Shown: positions 1 through 5,401 of the stretch, in pieces
Layout of the letters: every line of letters begins with the position of its first letter
Position numbering within the stretch: position 1 is the stretch's first letter
The notes under the pieces: model-generated
The model's database searches: none
Seen by the model: only the letters and a program-made list of their open reading frames with translations
What the model was told of the DNA's origin: nothing
Position numbers and translations under genes: made by a program
Source of the DNA: an uncultured Rhodopirellula sp.
GTDB lineage: Bacteria; Planctomycetota; Planctomycetia; Pirellulales; Pirellulaceae
Assembly (NCBI GenBank): GCA_913061385.1
Contig: CAJXTM010000340.1
Coordinates: 1-5,401 of the forward strand
Direction: 5' to 3'
DNA length: 5,401 nucleotides

Positions 1-1
1 G

Positions 2-35
2 GTCTCGTGGGCTCGGAGATGTGTATAAGAGACAG
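2..35 (+). other. Nextera/Tn5 sequencing adapter (left end), not genomic
   Basis: These 34 bases match the Illumina Nextera Read 2 transposase adapter as I know it. The 15-base adapter part is at 2-16 and the 19-base Tn5 mosaic end, AGATGTGTATAAGAGACAG, at 17-35. Genomic sequence starts at about 36. Translating through it gives the peptide MCIRDR, a recognisable adapter artefact, so any reading frame starting inside it is spurious at its N-terminus. It should be trimmed before annotation. Confidence 0.98.
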
Positions 36-36
36 G

Positions 37-228
37 TTTCAGGATTGCTGGTATAACCATCTTGATCGTCGACTCACTGCCTATAAACAACTCAATGATC
101 AGCAACTCCGCCACGCCATTTCTCTTGCCACCGCGATCGAGAATGGGGATGTTGTTATCTTTGAGAAATGGAACCGCGAGAGTTTGCGTTGGCGTCAGAA
201 AACTGCTGCCCGCCCAGCAGACAGTTGA
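37..228 (+). CDS. Possible C-terminal fragment of an unidentified protein (5' truncated by contig end)
   Basis: From the first genomic codon after the adapter, this frame stays open for 63 codons and stops with TGA at 226-228. The peptide is hydrophilic, rich in charged residues and looks helical (for example LTAYKQLNDQQLRHAISLA, then DVVIFEKWNRE), as in a soluble cytoplasmic protein. Its codons tend to end in pyrimidines. I do not recognise a family. It lies on the same strand as the flavoprotein gene 105 bp downstream, so it could be the end of the preceding gene. Against this, the fragment is short and an antisense frame over the same bases is also open. The call rests on composition only. 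Confidence 0.4.
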   Translation, partial: FQDCWYNHLDRRLTAYKQLNDQQLRHAISLATAIENGDVVIFEKWNRESLRWRQKTAARPADS

Positions 229-319
229 CATGACAATGTTTTTCATAAACGGCATCTTCAAGAAATGGCGGGCGTGGAATAGATTCAGGCCTGAAGCAAA
301 GTTGGTCAAAAGTCATTTT

Positions 320-323
320 GGAG
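320..323 (+). promoter_or_regulatory. Ribosome binding site for the PNPOx-like gene
   Basis: GGAG lies 10 bases upstream of the ATG at 334 in an A-rich stretch. It is one of the few convincing Shine-Dalgarno-like sites in the window and supports this start. Confidence 0.5.
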
Positions 324-333
324 AAACAAATAG

Positions 334-972
334 ATGGAATTACAGGCAGCATTCGATCACTTGCTCTCCACTGAAACGCCACTTGATGGATTGGATGCTC
401 TCGTTTGGCATAGTCTCGCAGCGGGAGCTACTGTGGGAAAACATCCATGGGCGACTGGATGCTTGACAACGATTGCAAAGAACGTCGACGAACAGTCATG
501 TCCGAGCAGTCGGACCGTGGTGTTGCGTCGTTGTGATGTAGAAGCACACAGCATTGATTTTCACACCGATGTCAGATCATCCAAGGTTCAGGAACTGGAA
601 TGCGGTCAGGCTGCTGTTTGCTGGTTGTTCTATCACCCATCCACCAAAATTCAGTTGCGGTTGCAGGGAACGGCAAGTGTATTGAATGACAGGCAGGCAG
701 ATGCCGCATGGGAAACGGTTAGTTTGTTGAGTCGATCCGCATATCTGTCCTTTGAGCCACCAAGTAAAGCGGTCGCCGGTTCTCAGCCACCAAGTACCAC
801 GGAACGGTTCGTAGAGCTTGCGGAGTCTGAGAGAGGACGAGAAAATTTTCGTTTGGTCCGTACTCAGGTAGAATTGGTTGATTTGCTCTACTTGCGACAA
901 GGAGGGCATGTGCGAGCCTCCATTGCGTATGGTAAAAAAAGTAGCGTTGAGCTTTCTTGGTTGGTTCCCTGA
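334..972 (+). CDS. Pyridoxamine 5'-phosphate oxidase-like FMN-binding protein (Alr4036-type)
   Basis: This 212-residue protein has the layout of the PNPOx-like split-barrel flavoproteins. An N-terminal helix leads into H-P-W-A-T-G (37-42). RTVVLR (60-65) and HTDVRSSK (77-84) match the FMN phosphate-binding strands of the family. A strand pair follows (KIQLRLQGTASV, 105-116), then RSAYLS (134-139). The C-terminus NFRLVRTQVE...LLYLRQGGHVRAS (171-196), ending in W-L-V-P, matches the usual PNPOx dimerisation end. The length fits the family and no signal peptide is visible, so it is probably a cytoplasmic FMN-dependent oxidase or reductase. It need not be the vitamin B6 enzyme PdxH, because the Alr4036 group is mostly uncharacterised. 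One oddity is a Pro-Pro-Ser segment repeated at 142-144 and 152-154, where relatives usually have a short S-x-P-x-S loop. Confidence 0.85.
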   Translation: MELQAAFDHLLSTETPLDGLDALVWHSLAAGATVGKHPWATGCLTTIAKNVDEQSCPSSRTVVLRRCDVEAHSIDFHTDVRSSKVQELECGQAAVCWLFYHPSTKIQLRLQGTASVLNDRQADAAWETVSLLSRSAYLSFEPPSKAVAGSQPPSTTERFVELAESERGRENFRLVRTQVELVDLLYLRQGGHVRASIAYGKKSSVELSWLVP

Positions 973-1280
973 TTGCAAACCGTAGTCACGCCAGCTAACG
1001 ATCTGCTGTTCCTGAGTCTGGCTAGCAGGAGTTGCTCATCTCGCGGTGTTCCTCGTAGCATCTCTCTTGGTACTGATGGTCGGATTGCCGGTGACTCAAC
1101 TGCGATTGCGAATTGGTTGATTGCTGGTGATGGTTGATTGCTGGTGATGGTTGATTGGAGGTAAAGCTGTTTTGTCCGTTCCATGCGACGCGAGGTTGGA
1201 CGTGTTTCTACAGTGGAATGTCGAGATGCGGTGAGGTCACGCCTACTGACGATTCCTTTTTTTACAAAGCGAGTGCATCA
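973..1280. other. 308-bp intergenic gap, no confident gene
   Basis: This stretch separates the flavoprotein gene from the DCC gene. The flavoprotein frame stays open for 54 codons after its TGA, to another TGA at 1135-1137. The natural family C-terminus comes before that first stop, so I read the extension as chance. A TTG at 1155 opens a 42-codon extension of the DCC frame with no family-like sequence. The only clear structure is a 17-bp tandem repeat at 1115-1157. I see no good terminator hairpin followed by a T-tract, and no convincing promoter. Confidence 0.6.
1115..1157. repeat. Tandem direct repeat, 17-bp unit, about 2.5 copies
   Basis: The unit GGTTGATTGCTGGTGAT occurs exactly at 1115-1131 and 1132-1148. 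The first nine bases recur at 1149-1157, after which the sequence diverges. It lies about 125 bp upstream of the DCC-family start. The period is not a multiple of three, which fits non-coding DNA. It could be a slippage-prone microsatellite-like array or a set of binding sites. The sequence alone does not decide between these. Confidence 0.9.
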
Positions 1281-1706
1281 ATGTCGAACCAACCAACGGA
1301 CTGGCAGGTCGAAGTATTCTTTGACGGGGAATGCCCGCTCTGTATGCGGGAAATACGGCTGCTGCGGTGGATGGATAGGCGACAACGTATTCGGTTCACG
1401 GATATCAGCACTGAGGATTTCTCTCCTGAGAAGTTCGAGAGGAGCATGAAGGACTTCATGGACGAGATTCATGGACGGTTGCCTGATGGTCAATGGATCG
1501 CGGGGGTCGAGGTTTTTAGACGTCTCTACGCTGCTGTCGGGTTGGGGCCACTAGTTGCGTTGACCAAGGTGCCGGGGGTCTCTCACGGGCTTGAAGCCGG
1601 TTACCAGGTCTTTGCAAAAAATCGTCTGCGATTGACCGGGCGATGTGATACCTCGTCCTGCAACGTCGGGGCGAGGACGCCAGAATCCTCTAATGTTACG
1701 AAGTGA
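1281..1706 (+). CDS. DCC-family thiol-disulfide oxidoreductase-like protein (DUF393)
   Basis: The 141-residue product opens with a beta strand into [13 protein letters not shown] (13-25). This is the D-G-x-C-P-x-C signature of the DCC/DUF393 family, with Cys18 and Cys21 in a thioredoxin-like CxxC arrangement. Downstream come FTDIS (39-43), the Asp-Gly segment [18 protein letters not shown] (68-85) and a C-terminal pair RCDTSSC (121-127), where many relatives also have two cysteines. The length is normal for the family. I chose the ATG at 1281 because the conserved domain starts about ten residues later. The longer TTG start at 1155 would add 42 residues unlike the family. Its ribosome site is weak (GCGAG around 1269-1273). 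There is no signal peptide, so it is probably cytoplasmic. The substrate is unknown; redox function is inferred from the cysteines. Confidence 0.85.
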   Translation: MSNQPTDWQVEVFFDGECPLCMREIRLLRWMDRRQRIRFTDISTEDFSPEKFERSMKDFMDEIHGRLPDGQWIAGVEVFRRLYAAVGLGPLVALTKVPGVSHGLEAGYQVFAKNRLRLTGRCDTSSCNVGARTPESSNVTK

Positions 1707-1948
1707 CTGACACCCGAGCTTTGGTGGTGGCGTTCTTTTGGGGAGATTTCACCGCGATAGCAGTCAAGCGAGCACTTGGTGTTTCGGTCTCCCCCAAGCG
1801 GTCGCAAGCCGAACAACTGCTTCCAAACGTTGTATTGCCATTGGAAATGAAACGCGTCCTTGCCCTCCTCACCATGCTGCTATTGCTGTTGGTCCCCTCG
1901 GTCACTGTGGAGCAGCAGCCTTTCTGTAGTCGCTCTACGCCTGGGTGA
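1703..1948 (+). CDS. Candidate small hydrophobic protein overlapping the DCC stop
   Basis: An 81-codon frame starts with GTG at 1703, sharing the four bases GTGA with the DCC stop, an arrangement typical of translational coupling. Its second half, from an internal ATG at 1847, reads [20 protein letters not shown]. This is a basic N-terminus followed by a Leu-rich segment, like a signal peptide or one membrane helix, then about 13 polar residues to the TGA at 1946-1948. Either the whole frame or only the 33-residue part from 1847 could be expressed. I recognise no family. No good ribosome site precedes either start, although GGAA just before the ATG is suggestive. A frame this long may arise by chance, so the call is weak. 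Confidence 0.3.
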   Translation: MTDTRALVVAFFWGDFTAIAVKRALGVSVSPKRSQAEQLLPNVVLPLEMKRVLALLTMLLLLLVPSVTVEQQPFCSRSTPG

Positions 1949-1993
1949 ATGCCGGTCCAAGGTTGTACAGCCGACCAGTCAGCCCGTGATTAG

Positions 1994-2021
1994 CACCAAT
2001 GTTCACATGGAACGGTGTTTT
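1994..2021 (+). terminator. Candidate intrinsic terminator for the left, plus-strand genes
   Basis: CACC (1994-1997) pairs with GGTG (2014-2017), and GTTC (2001-2004) with GAAC (2010-2013). A three-base bulge (AAT) lies on the left arm and a five-base loop is at 2005-2009. The hairpin is followed directly by TTTT at 2018-2021. Its position, between convergent genes, suits a terminator. The stem is short and bulged and the T-tract is only four bases, so this is tentative. Confidence 0.3.
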
Positions 2022-2041
2022 ACCTCGGCCGACCGATTGTC

Positions 2042-2057
2042 ATCAGCAACAGCTGAT
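2042..2057 (-). terminator. Small hairpin downstream of ThuA (weak terminator candidate)
   Basis: ATCAGC (2042-2047) and GCTGAT (2052-2057) form a perfect 6-bp stem with a 4-base loop, about 10 bp beyond the ThuA stop on the minus strand. No T-tract follows on that strand, so a rho-independent terminator is doubtful. It might only stabilise the transcript end. Confidence 0.22.
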
Positions 2058-2067
2058 CCACGACGGA

Positions 2068-2937
2068 CTAATTTTTGAGGCTGCCCGTTGCCCACAGGAT
2101 GCCGCGCGAGACAAAGTCCAAATAACGTTCGTCGGCGACGGTTTCATTTTGGTGGCCAAGTGAGGTGCTGAAAATGCGAGTTTTCTTTGGCCCGTATTCA
2201 TTCGTCCAAGCAACCACGGCGCTGGCCTTGCGCGGTTTGGCGTCAGGATTCTTCTTGAGCTCTTTCTTGTTGGGCTGTGTCACTTGGTCACCTTTGACTA
2301 ATACCGAGGCGCCGCTGTAAACGCGCACGTTGTTGTACAGCTCTTCATTAATGGTCTTCCAGTTCTTGAGTCCCTTGGTAATCGGGTGTTCTTTGTCATC
2401 AAAGATCACATCAATGGGCGTCTTGGGTCCATGGCCAGTCGATTGAACACCCAGCATCTCGTACCACGCTGCATTGTCTGCATCGTCAGTGACGGGAGCT
2501 CGGAAATTGCCAAAGCGATAACTGTGCATTGCACAGTGCAGATTAACGGCGGGTGTTCCATTGCGATGGGCATTAAGGATGCGATCGATGTAGGGTTTGT
2601 CGGTGACGTTCGCGGAACACTCGTCATGGATCACGACGTCATAGCCGTTGGCCCAATCGTCAGATTCGTAGATCTTGAAGGTCGCCTTGGTGCTGGTGTC
2701 TGAGCTTAGCACGACGGTTACTTCAGAGTTAATGCGTTTCTCGAGTCCCTCTTTCAGCAGCCTTGTTTGTGCGGGGTAATCGTGACAGCATCCTCCAGCG
2801 ACTAGCAGGATTTTTAATTTCTTATCGCTTTCGTCCGCGGCATTGACGCAAGGAATAAGGCTGACAGTGATGATGCCAAACAGGCAGCAGGCTACCGATC
2901 GCAATGTGATGGAAATTAAGGATTGCAATGAGGGCAT
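2068..2937 (-). CDS. Secreted ThuA-domain protein (trehalose-utilisation-like, class I amidotransferase fold)
   Basis: The 289-residue product begins with a Sec signal peptide: hydrophobic core about 9-28 and likely cleavage after V-N-A at 33. The rest is one ThuA domain. KILLVAGGCCHDY (42-54) is the first strand and nucleophile-elbow-like turn. HDECSAN (104-110), VNLHCAMHSYR (131-141), TGHGPKTPIDV (167-177), HPITKGL (184-190) and SLGHQNET (259-266) fit planctomycete-type ThuA proteins. ThuA is tied to disaccharide and keto-sugar utilisation in other bacteria, but biochemical knowledge is thin. I chose the ATG at 2937 because the signal peptide starts there. The frame has no stop for another 112 codons upstream, so a longer protein with a basic, Pro-rich N-terminus is possible. 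The gene is divergent from the propeller pair and may share their control region. The stop is TAG at 2068-2070. Confidence 0.88.
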   Translation of the reverse strand: MPSLQSLISITLRSVACCLFGIITVSLIPCVNAADESDKKLKILLVAGGCCHDYPAQTRLLKEGLEKRINSEVTVVLSSDTSTKATFKIYESDDWANGYDVVIHDECSANVTDKPYIDRILNAHRNGTPAVNLHCAMHSYRFGNFRAPVTDDADNAAWYEMLGVQSTGHGPKTPIDVIFDDKEHPITKGLKNWKTINEELYNNVRVYSGASVLVKGDQVTQPNKKELKKNPDAKPRKASAVVAWTNEYGPKKTRIFSTSLGHQNETVADERYLDFVSRGILWATGSLKN

Positions 2938-3254
2938 CAGGTATCTCTGTGGGAATGCAGGTGTAGGGGCAGGAATGGGAATTTCCAGTTTAAGCCAGTT
3001 GGGTTTTGTTGTCGTGCTACGCGGGCCTTGTTTCTTGGCATTATTATCAGACTTGGTCGGTGGTGCTGGTTTTATTGCTAGGAAGTTGACAGGCTGCGAG
3101 TGATGTTTCAATTGTCTTCTCTCTCGCGGTCTGTTGTGGTGGGATGCCATCTCGGGAAATTCGTTCTTTTGTTTCTTCATGTTCAGGTAGAAATCAACTT
3201 TATCCGCTACATTCTGGGCTTTGAGAGATTCGTGTTGCAGGGAAAATAAATCGC
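2938..3254. promoter_or_regulatory. Divergent intergenic region between ThuA and the propeller operon
   Basis: These 317 bp separate the two divergent starts and must hold promoters for both sides, if the ThuA start at 2937 is right. On the plus strand, TTGACA at 3086-3091 is a perfect sigma-70 -35 match, but the bases 16-18 further on match TATAAT poorly. On the minus strand, GATAAT (ATTATC at 3043-3048) resembles a -10 element but lacks a good -35. The minus strand has no stop in the ThuA frame across this whole stretch. No operator-like palindrome stood out. Confidence 0.35.
3239..3243 (+). promoter_or_regulatory. Probable ribosome binding site for the FG-GAP propeller gene
   Basis: AGGGA lies 11 bases before the ATG at 3255, with an A/T-rich spacer. 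The spacing is a little long but acceptable, and it supports the start that gives a complete signal peptide. Confidence 0.4.
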
Positions 3255-4406
3255 ATGAAAATACTGAACACAATCTTGGTGCCGTTCACTCTGCTTGCCT
3301 TTTGTGTCATTACCAGTTCAGGCAATGCTGCAGAGCCACGCGGTTTTGTTGGCAGTAGCAGGGCAATATTGGGAACGCTGTCCAATTTGTCGGCTTCGGC
3401 ACGCCTTGGAGATTTCGATGGTGATGGCGATCTGGATGTCGCCGTCGCGAACGGTCGGCATTGGCCTCAGCAGAACTTTTTATTCCTGAACCAATTGCGA
3501 GGCCGATTTAATGTGCAGCGGCGACTAGGCGCTGATTGGCGAACTACCTACGCCACTGAAGTTGCTGATTTGGATGGTGACGGCGATTTGGATATCGCAG
3601 TGGGGAACGATATGGCACCCAGTCAAGTGATGTTGAATGATGGCACTGGTCGCTTCACTCACGGAGCAACTTTTGGTGGCCTGAGTAGTGTTCGTAGCCT
3701 AACGCTTGCTGATTTGGACGGTGACAAGGATGTGGATATTCTTGCTACCAGTCGCGGAAAGCCGAACCGTATTTTTCTCAATGATGGCGGCGCAGGGTTC
3801 GGAATCGGAAAAACGTTTGGCGGTCCCAATGATTCAACCATCAGCGTAGCTGTCGCTGATCTGAATCAAGATGGGCACAGCGATTTGGTGCTGGCGAATC
3901 GGGACGGGCAGCAGAGTTATGTATTGCTGAACGACGGGCAGTTAGGTTTTGAAACGAAGGTTCACTTCGGGGGAAAACGTGATGAAACGCGGGCAGTCGC
4001 GGTCGGTGATGTCAATGGAGACGGGATTTTGGACCTGGTCGCTGGTAACATTGGGCAACCCAATGCCCTGCATATCGGAAACGGTTCAGGGGGATTTGAA
4101 ACGGGAGTCCCGTTTGGTCGTGTGGATGGTCAGACTTACGCAATTAAGCTTGCAGACATGAACAATGATCAATCACTTGATATCGTTGTTGGAAACGTGA
4201 GTCAGAGTAACGCTGTCTTTTTGAGTAATGCTGCCTTCTTTAGTGATCAGACTGGGGACGCATTTTCCGAGACGCGCTTTGGAGCTGAGTCTGCTGCAAC
4301 TTACGGTCTGGATGTTGGGGATCTGGATGGTGATGGATTTGGCGATATTGTTACAGCCAACTCGGGGTCCCTTAATCGTATTTTTTTGAATCGCCCACAA
4401 CGGTAA
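3255..4406 (+). CDS. Secreted FG-GAP/VCBS-repeat protein, predicted seven-bladed beta-propeller
   Basis: The 383-residue product has a Sec signal peptide (hydrophobic core about 5-20, likely cleavage after G-N-A at 25). Seven repeats of about 50 residues fill the rest. Each has a calcium-loop motif of the D-x-D-x-D-G-D-x-D type at 53-61, 105-113, 153-161, 202-210, 252-260, 301-309 and 356-364. Each is followed by a strand like DIVVGN and by N-x-x-F-L-N-D-G or a variant. Seven such repeats match the integrin-alpha-like beta-propeller fold, so an extracellular or periplasmic calcium-stabilised binding role is likely. The ligand cannot be inferred. Repeat 6 (DMNNDQSLD) is the most degenerate, and a longer 55-residue step precedes repeat 7. 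No anchor, sorting signal or catalytic domain is present. The next gene starts 7 bp downstream, suggesting an operon. Confidence 0.9.
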   Translation: MKILNTILVPFTLLAFCVITSSGNAAEPRGFVGSSRAILGTLSNLSASARLGDFDGDGDLDVAVANGRHWPQQNFLFLNQLRGRFNVQRRLGADWRTTYATEVADLDGDGDLDIAVGNDMAPSQVMLNDGTGRFTHGATFGGLSSVRSLTLADLDGDKDVDILATSRGKPNRIFLNDGGAGFGIGKTFGGPNDSTISVAVADLNQDGHSDLVLANRDGQQSYVLLNDGQLGFETKVHFGGKRDETRAVAVGDVNGDGILDLVAGNIGQPNALHIGNGSGGFETGVPFGRVDGQTYAIKLADMNNDQSLDIVVGNVSQSNAVFLSNAAFFSDQTGDAFSETRFGAESAATYGLDVGDLDGDGFGDIVTANSGSLNRIFLNRPQR

Positions 4407-4413
4407 TCGAGTG

Positions 4414-5362
4414 ATGTCAATGCAACTTATCCGAATCAAATCGCTCTTGGTGTCATTTTTGTTCGTGTTTTCGAGCAGTCTGGCGGCAGAGCGAGATGCC
4501 GGCAGCAGTAAACTAGACTGGCCTTCGTTCCGTGGTGTGGGTGCCAAGGGAATCGCCGATGGGTTTGCACTGCCGACCTCTTGGAATGCTGATCCTGAGA
4601 AAGGAGAGGTAACGGGAGTTCTTTGGCGTGCCGAGGTCCCGGGGTTGGGGCACTCAAGTCCAGTCGTCACTGGGAATCAAGTGCTGATAGCGACAGCGAT
4701 CGCCGAAGAAGGTGATGCACCTTTGCAAGTTGGACGGGGTGGTCGTCCTGATGCAGCGGATGATAACGGGACGCAGAGTTGGGTTGTTTTGTCCTACGAC
4801 AAAACGACCGGCAAAGAGTTGTGGCGTTCAGTTGCACATCGCGGTGTGCCAAGAGCAACGCGACACGCCAAGGCGACGCACGCAAATACCAGCGTGGCGG
4901 TTCATGGTGACCGAGTGGTTGCTTTTTTGGGATCAGAAGGTCTGCATTGTTTTGACTTGCAGGGCAAGCGTATCTGGAGCCGTGATCTGGGTGTCATTAA
5001 TATCAGCAAGTACGGTATTGGTTGGGGGTACGCCAGTTCGCCAGCGATTCATCAGGATCGCATCGCGGTGGTTTGCGATGACCCCAGTCAGCCCTTTGTT
5101 GCAGTGCTTCGGCTCTCGGATGGCGAAGAAATCTGGCGGCGGAAAAGAGATGATGATTGTGAACGAAGTTGGGGAACACCGGCAATCTTTTCACACTCAG
5201 CGCGCACGCAGGTGGTAATCAACGGCTGGCCTTGGATCGTGGCTTACGATTTCGACAACGGTAAGGAGCTCTGGCGGATTCATGGTGGTGGCGACAACCC
5301 TGTGCCTACACCGTTTGAAGCCCACGGGAATATTTTTATTACCAGTGCTCATGGTGCCCAGT
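4414..5362 (+). CDS. Secreted PQQ-like beta-propeller protein (PQQ_2/BamB-like), 3' truncated by contig end
   Basis: The frame is open for 316 codons until it runs into the right adapter, so the C-terminus is missing. A Sec signal peptide covers about 1-25 (basic start, Leu/Phe/Val core, cleavage after L-A-A). WPSFRG (36-41) is the usual opening of planctomycete secreted PQQ-like proteins. It is followed by VLWRAEVPGLGHSSPVV (69-85). Propeller strand-turn motifs recur as GKELWR (133-138), GKRIWSR (184-190), GEEIWRR (237-243) and GKELWRI (283-289), with the conserved KATHANTS at 153-160, so at least four blades are present. Relatives carry six to eight. No PQQ-binding or dehydrogenase catalytic residue set can be confirmed, so it may be structural rather than an enzyme. 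ATG 4414 lies 7 bp after the FG-GAP stop. An alternative ATG at 4420 is two codons in. Ribosome site weak. Confidence 0.88.
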
Positions 5363-5396
5363 CTGTCTCTTATACACATCTCCGAGCCCACGAGAC
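5363..5396 (-). other. Nextera/Tn5 sequencing adapter (right end), not genomic
   Basis: This is the exact reverse complement of the left adapter, with the 19-bp Tn5 mosaic end at 5363-5381. The five bases after it (CGAGG, 5397-5401) lie where the i7 index would be read, and they fit the start of Nextera index N710 as I recall it. The single G at position 1 is also compatible. The genomic insert therefore ends at about 5362. Confidence 0.98.
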
Positions 5397-5401
5397 CGAG
5401 G

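Larger units (their letters stand above)
1949..2067. other. Convergent intergenic region between the DCC side and ThuA
   Basis: This is the rest of the 361-bp gap between the DCC stop (1706) and the ThuA stop on the other strand (2068-2070). Beyond the candidate small ORF it holds two short inverted repeats, listed separately, which may end transcription from either side. I see no other coding sequence worth calling. Confidence 0.5.

Noticed and set aside
7..36. Start of an ORF reading MGSEMCIRDR, and the matching minus-strand ORF at the right end (5197-5391)
   Set aside because: Both start codons lie inside adapter sequence, and the MCIRDR peptide is a translated adapter. The right-hand ORF is also antisense to the PQQ-like gene.
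36..255. Minus-strand frame of 73 codons open to the left contig end
   Set aside because: Not listed as a gene because the peptide resembles no family, its hydrophobic C-terminal part is what an antisense of a hydrophilic coding strand would give, and the start lacks a ribosome site. It is kept only as the alternative in the left-edge finding.
973..1137. In-frame continuation of the flavoprotein past its TGA (possible readthrough or selenocysteine)
   Set aside because: The protein already ends with the expected PNPOx C-terminus before the TGA, and the 54 following codons show no domain-like sequence. I also see no SECIS-like hairpin.
888..1184. Minus-strand ORF of 98 codons across the flavoprotein end and the gap
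   Set aside because: It overlaps confident coding sequence on the other strand, includes the 17-bp repeats, and its peptide has no recognisable features.
1155..1280. TTG start extending the DCC protein by 42 residues
   Set aside because: The extension has no similarity to the DCC family N-terminus, and the ATG at 1281 places the CxxC motif at the usual distance from the start.
3411..4346. Repeated DNA in the FG-GAP gene as a possible CRISPR or DNA repeat array
   Set aside because: The repetition is at protein level, with a degenerate unit of about 150 bp encoding propeller blades, not identical short repeats with unique spacers.
4173..4670. Minus-strand ORF of 165 codons across the FG-GAP/PQQ junction
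   Set aside because: It is antisense to two well-supported genes with signal peptides and conserved motifs, and its translation looks random.
1..5401. Transposon with 34-bp perfect terminal inverted repeats
   Set aside because: The repeats are the Nextera adapter and Tn5 mosaic end from library preparation, and no transposase gene lies between them.

Overview
The window looks like one complete, short assembled contig from a bacterium, with a 34-bp Illumina Nextera (Tn5) adapter left on each end: forward at 2-35 and reverse-complemented at 5363-5396. Only about 36-5362 is genomic DNA. The gene content suggests a planctomycete, perhaps Pirellulaceae-like: a secreted ThuA-domain protein, a secreted FG-GAP/VCBS beta-propeller and a secreted PQQ-type propeller with a W-P-S-F-R-G opening. 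Base composition is near 50% GC and ribosome binding sites are weak. The taxonomic call is inference from gene content, not from a marker gene.

Left part (36-2067), plus strand. An unidentified C-terminal coding fragment may end at 228. A pyridoxamine 5'-phosphate oxidase-like flavoprotein of the Alr4036 type follows (334-972). A 308-bp gap holds a 17-bp tandem repeat. Then comes a DCC-family (DUF393) thiol-disulfide oxidoreductase-like protein (1281-1706). A possible small membrane or secreted peptide frame starts with a 4-base GTGA overlap on the DCC stop codon (1703-1948). Both confident genes look like cytoplasmic redox proteins, but the long gap between them argues against tight co-transcription.

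Right part (2068-5362). A secreted ThuA-domain protein on the minus strand (2068-2937) is divergent from a plus-strand pair across 317 bp (2938-3254). The pair is a seven-repeat FG-GAP propeller with a signal peptide (3255-4406) and, 7 bp later, a secreted PQQ-like propeller protein (4414 onward) cut off by the contig end. All three products carry predicted Sec signal peptides, so this half probably encodes an envelope or periplasmic module. ThuA proteins are often linked to carbohydrate catabolism, and the propellers may serve in binding or oxidation, but no substrate can be read from the sequence.

I see no tRNA, rRNA, CRISPR array, insertion sequence or obvious phage gene. Nothing here is clearly a new system. 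The points most worth a second look are the ThuA/propeller module, the overlapping small ORF, the stop-free frame upstream of ThuA and the tandem repeat.
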